A stretch of 5,269 nt of DNA from Saprospiraceae bacterium (GTDB taxonomy: Bacteria > Bacteroidota > Bacteroidia > Chitinophagales > Saprospiraceae). The position numbers and the translations under genes are program-made. The notes under the pieces were generated by a model. The model was not told the origin of the DNA, did no database searches, and saw only the letters and a program-made list of their open reading frames with translations. Shown here in pieces: positions 1-5,269 of this stretch. The stretch lies in contig SLDF01000115.1 of assembly GCA_007125435.1 (NCBI GenBank), positions 1 to 5,269 of the forward strand, read 5' to 3'. Within the stretch, counting starts at the first letter, position 1. Each line of letters opens with the position of its first letter.

Positions 1-550
1 AGCAATAATATCACTATCATCTTGACCTGAGGTAATATATTTTAATACATTTTTTTCCTCAGTTGCTTTTGTGTAATGACTTTCTATTAAAGAATCTTCA
101 GTAATTATCCTCTCCTCATTAATCAAAAGAAATCTAACAATATCTCTGTATGATATTTGCCTTGTTTTTCCTTTTGCATTTGTTCTTATCTTTTTAGGAT
201 AAGTATTGTTTAGTTTTAGCAAAAATGCTGATACTGTTTCTTCACTATTTGGATTATGTCTTCTTGATAAGATCTCATAATTTTGGCCAAATATAATTTC
301 ATCAATTTTGTTTTGATAAAGGTGAAAATCTCCCCCCTTCAAATCACTTTTTAGTGTATAGGTTATTTCATCGTGTGAAGTGATTTCTAAATATATGCTA
401 GAGTAAGGTCTAACCTCATTTATCTTTTTAGGTATCCTAGAGCTTCCCAACATATAATTTATGCATTGGAAAATGAACGTTTTCCCAGTATTCGATGGTC
501 CTGAAATAAAAGATAAAATGAACAGGTGCACTACCTTTTTGAGATATCAT
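1..550 (-). CDS. SMC/Rad50-like AAA ATPase, N-terminal part, cut by left edge, probable 5' frameshift
   Basis: A frame without stops runs on the minus strand from about 546 to base 1 and leaves the window. It encodes a clear Walker A loop, GPSNTGKT, at 501-478, followed by FIFQCINYMLG. Further on come YLEIT (about 397-380), a GGDFHLY segment near 315, a KTRQISYRDIVRFLLINEE stretch around 165-110, and a TSGQDD segment near the edge. From memory this order fits a family of large coiled-coil ATPases with an SMC/Rad50-type head, often hypothetical and sometimes found near defence genes. The coiled coil, signature motif and Walker B would lie outside the window. The expected start, MISQKGSAPVHFI from ATG 550, is in a different frame from Walker A, so about one base too many (or a longer indel) lies near 510-520. 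GTG 531 is the only start codon I found in the Walker frame after its upstream TGA (549-547). Function is not assignable beyond nucleotide binding. It is co-directional with the upstream lipoprotein but need not belong to its system. Confidence 0.72.
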
Positions 551-603
551 ATGAGCATATTTAAAATGTTTATACTCTCTTCGTCGGTATATCTTTGACA
601 ATG

Positions 604-622
604 AATTGCTTATAAAGCAATT
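604..622. repeat. 8-bp inverted repeat between immunity copy 2 and the ATPase
   Basis: AATTGCTT, a 3-base ATA loop and AAGCAATT form a perfect 8-bp stem. It lies 20 bases beyond the stop of the 642-1286 lipoprotein gene and ahead of the ATPase start. It could be a weak transcript-end hairpin or an operator. It is AT-rich and no T-run follows it on the minus strand, so it is not a convincing intrinsic terminator. Confidence 0.3.
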
Positions 623-641
623 GAAGGAGTAAATAGTTGAT

Positions 642-1286
642 TTACTTCTTGTTCTTGTCCGGTTTTTTAACAAAATCATAACCCCAAAAAGTGCCAGGTA
701 ATCTATTAATACTTTTAGCTGTATCTTTGATGAAAGGGTGGGTAGAAAATCTTACTGATTCATACTGACTGAGATCAATCGTGTCTAATGTCGGATAGGC
801 ACTGAGCGATATCCTGTCTGCATAAAAATCTATGTGTGCGTATTTTACACATGGCATATCATGAAATACAAACCTGTCATCGTTTTCTGGATTTAAATCG
901 AAAATGAATATACATTTTATTCCATACGTTTCCATTTCAAAAAGGTATTTTTCAAATTCAACATACCATTCTCTATTAGTTCGTTGCTCTTTATTGTATT
1001 TTATCCTATATCGGTCTCTCACTCTAAGTACTTGATCTTTAGACACATTACTGTCTGATTGGCCACCATAATATCGAAACCAGTAATACTCAATTTCTAC
1101 GAATTGCTGGCAGGGTCTGCCAGGACCAATCGAGATTAAGTTAAATTTCTCCTGTAACTCACACAACAGTTCTTCTGTAATTATTACAGGCTCATAGTGT
1201 TTCTGTTTTTCGCAGGAAATCCAAAAACAAAGCATCAGCCAAAAGCTACAGTACTTCGAAAGATTACTTATGAAACTGTCACACAT
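642..1286 (-). CDS. Lipoprotein, putative immunity protein, second (downstream) copy
   Basis: A 214-residue protein. I chose ATG 1286 because it aligns with the ATG of its paralogue at 2564; a TTG two codons upstream (1292) also exists in both copies but is less likely. Residues 1-24 are a hydrophobic signal ending FWIS before Cys25, so this is a probable lipoprotein, although Trp at lipobox position -3 is unusual. It is paralogous to the 1917-2564 gene: by eye about three quarters identical over the ~100 residues after Cys25, and about half identical after that. Shared features include ELLCEL, GRPCQQ, EYY, KDQVLR, DRYRIKYN, NREWYVEFEKYL, FYADRISL, FPFIKDT-like and RLPGT. It starts 11 bases after the stop of a truncated toxin tip, the same spacing as in the intact pair. 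I infer an envelope-anchored immunity role from gene order and lipidation. I recognise no known immunity family. It is intact although its toxin partner is broken. Confidence 0.75.
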   Translation of the reverse strand: MCDSFISNLSKYCSFWLMLCFWISCEKQKHYEPVIITEELLCELQEKFNLISIGPGRPCQQFVEIEYYWFRYYGGQSDSNVSKDQVLRVRDRYRIKYNKEQRTNREWYVEFEKYLFEMETYGIKCIFIFDLNPENDDRFVFHDMPCVKYAHIDFYADRISLSAYPTLDTIDLSQYESVRFSTHPFIKDTAKSINRLPGTFWGYDFVKKPDKNKK

Positions 1287-1796
1287 AGTCAATTATTCTA
1301 ATTTCCTAAGATCGTTCCGGCAGTTCTATGACCCCATTTAATTGCCCTCTGGTCAGCAGGTGAGTCTCCTCCACTATCAGTGTTTCTTTCATTCCAATTG
1401 GCCCAATAGAGTGCATCCTGCTCTCTAAAACCTAATATTTTCGTAGCCCCCCCAAAGGTAATTACCAAAATCATACATATTGAAAGCAATGTGTAAATTT
1501 ATATTAGGTCTGATATAAAAAATACTAAAGAACTCTCTCTCCAATTGATTACTCAAGAAGCCACATCCTAATACTGTTCGATAAAGAATATGCAAGGTAG
1601 ATGCAGTAAAATCCATTTTATTGCCTTCGATTATTGTATTATCCTGCGCTGAATACCTTGCAGCATAAAGATGACGAGCTCCCCATGGCAGCCATTTAAT
1701 CTCTTTTGATGTATAAACTGAATCTAACCATACCTCTCCTATAAAATGACCCATCGCTAATGGTATACAATTCTCGTCCTTCATGACAGGTTTACC
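642..1796 (-). repeat. Tandem duplication, downstream copy (toxin tip plus immunity lipoprotein)
   Basis: This block pairs with 1917-3067 at an offset of about 1,275 bases. Both hold the last ~160 codons of the toxin, the same 11-base spacer and the lipoprotein gene. Long stretches are nearly identical at DNA level, for example around 941-1015 versus 2220-2295 and around 1454-1483 versus 2734-2763. Homology starts at about the GKP/GTP codons preceding DENC in the toxin frame and ends near the lipoprotein stop. The divergence elsewhere shows the duplication is old, or that the two cassettes were acquired separately from relatives. Confidence 0.85.
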
Positions 1797-1799
1797 TAA
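1298..1799 (-). pseudogene. Orphan C-terminal toxin tip (Ntox44-like), N-terminally truncated and frameshifted
   Basis: It matches about the last 160 residues of the 560-residue toxin at 2576-4258, starting at the GKP-DENC segment and including VYTSK, PWG, RHLYAA, EGNKMDFTASTLH, YIRP and FNMYDFGNYLWGG. The frame then breaks at a run of seven C on the plus strand (1447-1453). The rest, ATKILGF, ALYWANWNER, GGDSPADQ, AIKWG and GTILGN, continues in another frame to TAG 1298. Restoring the intact reading needs two more G in the run on the coding strand, or one fewer. There is no signal peptide and no N-terminal domain. An ATG lies at 1784, but an in-frame TAA sits immediately upstream at 1802-1800. 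The immunity copy follows 11 bases later. It is best read as a displaced orphan toxin tip that is now inactive, unless slippage in the C7 tract restores the frame. As in the intact gene, the toxin family call is from memory. Confidence 0.82.
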
Positions 1800-1901
1800 T
1801 TAAATTTTACTACCTAAATAACGGCTGTAGGGTAGAATCAGGCTCCGTTGTGCTGACTCTAGCCCGATTTCGTAAAGATAATCAACAGTAAACTGCTTCA
1901 T
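1800..1901 (-). other. 33-codon open frame between immunity copy 1 and the orphan toxin tip
   Basis: ATG 1901 opens a frame that reads MKQFTVDYLYEIGLES and later LILPYSRYLGSKI, ending at TAA 1802-1800. It lies in the same frame as the orphan toxin tip that follows and is separated from it only by that stop. I see no match to the intact toxin or to any family. Its composition looks protein-like, and the sequence is locally richer in GC than its surroundings. It could be the relic of a sequence once fused to the tip, a junction scar of recombination, or chance. Coding status is uncertain. Confidence 0.3.
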
Positions 1902-1916
1902 CTAGAGTATTTGTTT

Positions 1917-2564
1917 TTATTTTTTTCTCTTATCTTGTTTTTTGTATAGTTCATAAGTCCAATAGGTTCCTGGTAATCGAATTTCTTCAATTCTGACTGT
2001 ATCTTTGATAAAGGGAAACAAAGTAAATGAAACCGATTCATAGTCATTTAAATCAACCTTATTAAAAATAGAAAATGCTTTCAATGATATACGATCTGCA
2101 TAAAAATGAATTTGTGTATAATTTTTACATGGAATATCATCATATATTACTAAATGCTCTCTATCTTTAAGTATATTCCTGCTGGATATACATTTTATAC
2201 CATACTTTTCCATTTCAGCTAGGTATTTTTCAAATTCAACATACCATTCTCTATTGGTTCGTTGCTCTCTATTGTATTTTATCCTATATCGGTCTTTCAT
2301 CCGTAATACCTGATCCTTGATTACAGTGTCGTTCGATAGGGCACCATAATAGCTAAACGTATAATACTCAATTTCTAAATATTGCTGGCAGGGTCTGCCT
2401 GCGTCTAGGGAAACACCATTAAAAATATCCTGCAATTCACACAAAAGTTCTTCTGTAATTATTACAGGTTCATAGTGCTTCTGTTTTCCGCATGAAAGCC
2501 AAAAACTGAGAATCAGACAAAGGAAGCTGAATTTCGAAAAAATATTTATGAATCGATCACTCAT
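1917..2564 (-). CDS. Lipoprotein, putative immunity protein of the intact toxin
   Basis: A 215-residue protein that starts at ATG 2564, 11 bases after the toxin stop (TAG 2578-2576), so the two genes are very likely co-transcribed. No clear ribosome binding site is seen. Residues 1-24 form a signal ending SFWLS before Cys25, followed by GKQKHYEP; the lipobox has Trp at -3, as in the paralogue. The mature part has four further cysteines conserved in both copies (ELLCEL, GRPCQQ, GIKCI, IPCKNY), an acidic/aromatic patch EIEYY, a charged block DRYRIKYNREQRTNREW, and FYADRISL. It ends in a lysine-rich tail, KKQDKRKK. A small gene directly behind a secreted toxin, with membrane anchoring, is the classic position for an immunity gene, here acting in the envelope or periplasm. 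This role is inferred; I recognise no named family. The duplicated partner at 642-1286 supports the idea that it travels with the toxin tip. Confidence 0.78.
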   Translation of the reverse strand: MSDRFINIFSKFSFLCLILSFWLSCGKQKHYEPVIITEELLCELQDIFNGVSLDAGRPCQQYLEIEYYTFSYYGALSNDTVIKDQVLRMKDRYRIKYNREQRTNREWYVEFEKYLAEMEKYGIKCISSRNILKDREHLVIYDDIPCKNYTQIHFYADRISLKAFSIFNKVDLNDYESVSFTLFPFIKDTVRIEEIRLPGTYWTYELYKKQDKRKK

Positions 2565-3067
2565 GTACAATTTTTCTAATTACCTAAGATTGTTCCGGAA
2601 GTTCTATACCCCCATTTAATTGCCTTCTGATCTGAAGGCGAATCTCCACCCCTATCAGATTTTCGTTCATTCCAGTTGGCCCAGTATAGTGCTGAGCGCT
2701 CACTAAAACCTAATAGGCGTGAGGCCCCTCCCCAAAGGTAATTACCAAAATCATACATATTAAAGGCAAGAGGTAAATTAATATCTGGTCGAATATAATA
2801 ATGGCTTATCTGTTCATTTTTCAAATCCCTACTTAAATCAGTACACCCAAGCATCCTGTAGGGATAATGTAATGTAGATGCCGTAAAATCCATCTTATTA
2901 CCTTCTATTTTAATAGAATCTTGTGGTGAATACTTCGCTGCATACAAGTGTCTAATTCCCCAAGGTTGCCATGTTATCTGCTTCGATGTGTAAACAGAAT
3001 CGATCCAAACAAGGTCATAAAAGAAACAGAATGGTGTAGGCATACAGTTTTCATCGAAGGGGGTGCC
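1917..3067 (-). repeat. Tandem duplication, upstream copy (3' end of intact toxin plus immunity gene)
   Basis: This is the partner of the 642-1796 block. It covers the last ~160 codons of the intact toxin and the whole immunity gene. Upstream of about 3067 the toxin has 400 more codons with no counterpart in the other copy. The point where similarity begins therefore marks the border of a movable tip-plus-immunity cassette. Confidence 0.83.
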
Positions 3068-4258
3068 ATAAAAGCCTATATAATCTATCATATTATTTAC
3101 GCCTTGATAAGCCATTTTCTTGTCATGTGGCTGATCATTGAATACATATATTTCATTGTACCCTGCGACCCTAATTCCCGCTTTGTTTATATTGCTATTA
3201 TACAAACTTTTAAAAAATCCATCTACATCTACTTCAGCTATTTTATTATCCCCAGGCTGTTCAAGTTCTATTGGTAGACCTTCTCTATAATACCGTAGAT
3301 AGTTTAGCCCAAAATAATCACTCTCTGATGAATCCCATTTGATATACAATGAGTCCGATTCGGATGGACTTTGGTTCTCGTAAATATGAAACCAGATTTT
3401 ATGATTTACAACATCATTAAAAAATAAATCTTCTATATTACCAAATTCATCAGTATCACATATATTTTCATTCTTTGTAATATAGATGTTGAATGATTCT
3501 TCTGGAACCCACACCTCTGAAGAATAAGAACTCCCGATATCAAAAGTTTCTTCATCAATTATGATGTTCAGGTTTGCCTTATCGTTTAGAGTGACTCCGG
3601 TTTGACGAATTCCACTTTCATTGGACTGAAAAGTACTAATGCTTTGTACCTTTACAGGATAAGCAAAAAATCCGCGCCCTCTTAGAATTGCTGGAATGTC
3701 ATCTGATACCACTATACAGCAATTCTCATTAAATAATTCACCAAATAAACTGATAGTATTTTCCAATGCTGTCGATAGGTATTCGTTGATACTATTTGGG
3801 AGGCCAATATTTACTTCAATTTGACTGTCCATCAATGCAAGATTAGATATATTCATACAATCAAAAGGTGCTACATTAGGAAGATTTGTAAAAACCTTGA
3901 TACTCATAGGTATTGTAGCTTCCTGGTTAAAAACTATAACATATAAAATGTAATACTTAGATTCACTTGATGCAAGTGCTTCAAGTTCGTTTAGGGATGA
4001 ACTATTTCCTTCAGAAATATACCTGGTCATAGAATATAATCCTGCAACATAAATCATAAAACTGTCTCTATGAGATATAGGTATCATATTTATAATTTCA
4101 CATGATCTTCCTTCAATAATATTTTCCGAAATTGTGAAGCCTGAATTATTAAACAGTTTTACATAGCAATTTTGAGCTGTCGTAGAATAAACTGAAATGA
4201 ATATCATAGTGATTATCAAAGTTTTCCCTATCTTGTTACCATTAGAATATATACACAT
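2576..4258 (-). CDS. Secreted polymorphic toxin with Ntox44-like C-terminal domain
   Basis: A 560-residue protein starting at ATG 4258. Residues 1-28 are a Sec signal (NKIGK, then a hydrophobic run ending STTA before QNC). Residues 30-~110 form a domain also found in the 4302-4613 fragment (CYVKL, SGF, DSF, EG). The middle (~110-400) is unrecognised, with a CC pair near 180 and acidic stretches. The tip (~402-560) contains DENC, DSVYTSK, PWG, MDFTAST, YDFGNYLWGG (502-511), a LGF..ALYWANWNER segment and GGDSPSDQKAIKWGYR (537-552). The pattern DFGN..G..., AxxW, GDsPxDQ.xI..G matches what I remember of the polymorphic toxin type 44 domain (Ntox44/'bacterial toxin 44'). This is recall, not a search result, and the activity is not settled by the sequence. 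There is no type IX sorting domain because the tip occupies the C-terminus, so the export route is unknown. A lipoprotein gene follows at 11 bases as the likely immunity gene. Apparently intact. Confidence 0.75.
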   Translation of the reverse strand: MCIYSNGNKIGKTLIITMIFISVYSTTAQNCYVKLFNNSGFTISENIIEGRSCEIINMIPISHRDSFMIYVAGLYSMTRYISEGNSSSLNELEALASSESKYYILYVIVFNQEATIPMSIKVFTNLPNVAPFDCMNISNLALMDSQIEVNIGLPNSINEYLSTALENTISLFGELFNENCCIVVSDDIPAILRGRGFFAYPVKVQSISTFQSNESGIRQTGVTLNDKANLNIIIDEETFDIGSSYSSEVWVPEESFNIYITKNENICDTDEFGNIEDLFFNDVVNHKIWFHIYENQSPSESDSLYIKWDSSESDYFGLNYLRYYREGLPIELEQPGDNKIAEVDVDGFFKSLYNSNINKAGIRVAGYNEIYVFNDQPHDKKMAYQGVNNMIDYIGFYGTPFDENCMPTPFCFFYDLVWIDSVYTSKQITWQPWGIRHLYAAKYSPQDSIKIEGNKMDFTASTLHYPYRMLGCTDLSRDLKNEQISHYYIRPDINLPLAFNMYDFGNYLWGGASRLLGFSERSALYWANWNERKSDRGGDSPSDQKAIKWGYRTSGTILGN

Positions 4259-4301
4259 TATTTTTCTTTTAATTTATATTAATTCAAACCTTTACCAAAG
4301 C

Positions 4302-4613
4302 TTAATCATTATTTAGCTCTCTCCCAATCAATAGGTGATTAGTTGACATCACCATTACTTCTACTATCTTTTCTTGAAATATTTGTGGTACACCTTCCTG
4401 ATATGAATCATGGTACAAATAAAACCCAAAATCATACACCGCAAAGCTATCCTGCAGCTCCTCTGGAAAGGCATCTCTCAATGCACAAGCAGCAGCCTCC
4501 AACTCCGATAAATAAGGAGATGTATCAAACCCACTCGCATCATCAAGCTGGATATAGCAAGATTGTGCAGGCAAGAAGGACTGCCACAGGAAAATGACAA
4601 GAGTGCCAACCAC
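4302..4613 (-). pseudogene. N-terminal fragment of a second toxin-like secreted protein
   Basis: An open frame of 103 residues from GTG 4613 to TAA 4302. After a hydrophobic stretch ending LPAQ it reads SCYIQL, SGF, then DSFAVY, FGFYLY and QEGVP. This parallels the start of the 560-residue toxin: AQ-N/S-CY-I/V-x-L, SGF about ten residues on, then a DSF..Y segment and an EG. Only the first ~80 mature residues remain and the rest of the gene is missing, so it is most simply a truncated relic of a paralogous toxin. The signal peptide lacks the usual charged start, and the frame is closed by TAG only six codons upstream, so the original start may also be lost. It begins 5 bases after the lipoprotein stop at 4619 and ends 43 bases before the intact toxin. 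A functional short secreted protein is possible but less likely. Confidence 0.6.
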
Positions 4614-4618
4614 ACCTT

Positions 4619-5055
4619 TTAATTCGCACTAAAGCTCAAATTCGAAACCGAATCTCCAAGAAATCGACAAGCAATATCCTCGTCATTCAATCCCAGCCAC
4701 CGACCTCTATTTCTGGCTCGGAAGTTAGTAAATCTTCCCGTAAAATTTCTACCATTTATTTCTACCGGTAGAATGGTCAGTGTAGTATCGCTATCATAGA
4801 CACCTTCAATACTAAAAATATTACCGAGTGTACTGTGAGAACAAACTAAGTTAGCAGAGTTTTCTGTCTTTTTAGTTATTCTCAACGTCGCATTTTCTAG
4901 CGTAAAGCTACCTTGAGTAAGGCCCCTCTTCCACAATCTCTATCAGCATATTCTCCGGTATATGATCTTATAAAAGCGTCAATCGGATCACCTTCTTTTT
5001 TACATCAGGATATTAAAATAGCACAGAGTATAATTGCCATTTTTAAGAAGTACAT
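4619..5055 (-). pseudogene. Degraded small lipoprotein, possible displaced immunity protein
   Basis: From ATG 5055 the frame reads MYFLKMAIILCAILIS, then TGA (5007-5005), then CKKEGDPIDAFIRSYTGEYADRDCGRG. A glycine (GGA) or serine (TCA) codon in place of TGA would give a textbook lipobox, LIS[G/S]C. A second lesion follows: at the four-C run 4923-4926 one coding-strand G is missing. Past it the protein continues in a new frame with LTQGSFTLENATLRI, SIEGVYDSDTTLTILPVEI, GRNFTGRF and GDSVSNLSFSAN to TAA 4619. Repaired, it would be about 144 residues with alternating short strands typical of small periplasmic beta proteins. I recognise no named family. It sits behind the C-terminal end of another gene and before toxin-like relics, so an orphan immunity gene is plausible. 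This is inferred from context only. Confidence 0.65.
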
Positions 5056-5116
5056 TAAACGTTCAATCTTTTCAATTGAACTAATTATGTTTGAAACATT
5101 AGTACATCATTTGCAT

Positions 5117-5268
5117 TCAAATCTTCAAAAGTCCACGCTTAATCCTCCCATAAAAATAAAGATAGTCTTGATCAAATACTACAAGTGCTTTATCACTACC
5201 TTCCTAATACCTGGAATATCTTTGGCTAAAGTCTTTATAATGTACTCATGCACACCATTCACAGCCGA
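5117..5268 (-). pseudogene. C-terminal end of an unknown gene, cut by right edge, one frameshift
   Basis: Entering from the right edge, one frame reads SAVNGVHEYIIKTLAKDIPGIRK and soon meets TAG. From about 5200 a neighbouring frame continues GSDKALVVFDQDYLYFYGR, then IKRGLLKI, and ends at TGA 5119-5117. One extra G in the coding strand at the CC of 5199-5200 joins the two into a single natural-looking C-terminus. I do not recognise the family. By position, directly upstream of a lipoprotein relic on the same strand, it could be another toxin tip. Only ~50 residues are visible, so this is a guess. Confidence 0.45.
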
Positions 5269-5269
5269 T

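Noticed and set aside
437..679. 80-codon minus-strand open frame overlapping the ATPase start
   Set aside because: Most of it is out of frame with the Walker A-bearing protein. Only the short MISQKGSAPVHFI part looks real, and it is treated as the displaced ATPase N-terminus.
1290..1292. TTG starts at 1292 and 2570 for the two lipoproteins
   Set aside because: An ATG two codons downstream is conserved in both copies and gives an equally good signal peptide, so the ATGs were used.
2948..3277. Plus-strand open frame of 109 codons
   Set aside because: It lies entirely opposite the intact toxin, has no recognisable domain, and looks like a shadow of the coding strand.
4269..4299. Bacteroidota-type promoter upstream of the toxin
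   Set aside because: A TTTG at 4299-4296 with TAAATTAA 19 bases on only partly fits TTTG / TAnnTTTG, and it would leave a leader of only a few bases. Not convincing.
4343..4597. Plus-strand open frame of 84 codons
   Set aside because: It is antisense to the N-terminal toxin fragment, rich in His/Gln/Pro/Thr as expected of a reverse-strand shadow, and shows no features of its own.
5005..5007. Alternative genetic code with TGA read as an amino acid
   Set aside because: A reading as Gly would complete the lipobox, but the same gene also has a frameshift, only one such codon is seen, and TGA serves as an apparent stop at 5117. Simple decay is the better explanation.
5071..5099. Two short palindromes (TTCAATTGAA, ATGTTTGAAACAT) before the broken lipoprotein
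   Set aside because: They are AT-rich, short and unrelated to each other. Such palindromes are common by chance at this base composition.
1..5269. CRISPR arrays, tRNA/rRNA genes, insertion sequences
   Set aside because: No regular short repeats, tRNA-like cloverleaf, rRNA sequence, transposase frame or IS-type terminal repeats were seen on either strand.

Overview
The window is AT-rich and every gene I can support lies on the minus strand. Lipoprotein signal peptides, short Sec signals, weak or absent Shine-Dalgarno sequences and the type of accessory content suggest a Bacteroidota genome. This is an inference from style, not a taxonomic proof. Nothing in the window looks like housekeeping DNA.

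Read in the direction of transcription (high to low coordinates), the layout is as follows. (1) 5268-5117: the C-terminal end of an unknown gene cut by the window edge, with one frameshift. (2) 5055-4619: a small lipoprotein gene with two lesions, a TGA at the lipobox and a one-base frameshift. (3) 4613-4302: a secreted N-terminal fragment whose first ~80 mature residues resemble the start of the next gene. (4) 4258-2576: an intact 560-residue secreted protein whose C-terminus resembles the polymorphic toxin type 44 (Ntox44) family. (5) 2564-1917: a lipoprotein 11 bases downstream, proposed as its immunity protein. (6) 1901-1800: a 33-codon open frame of unknown origin. (7) 1799-1298: a second, N-terminally truncated and frameshifted copy of the toxin C-terminus. 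(8) 1286-642: a second copy of the immunity lipoprotein. (9) 550-1: the start of an SMC/Rad50-like AAA ATPase that runs off the left edge and seems frameshifted just before Walker A.

The centre is therefore one complete secreted toxin-immunity pair followed by a tandem 'orphan' toxin-tip-plus-immunity cassette, with remnants of at least one more toxin/lipoprotein set upstream. This is the architecture expected of a polymorphic-toxin reservoir, where tips and immunity genes are swapped and displaced tips decay while immunity genes stay intact. The toxin and immunity assignments rest on motif memory and gene order. The duplication, the truncations and the frameshifts can be read directly from the sequence.
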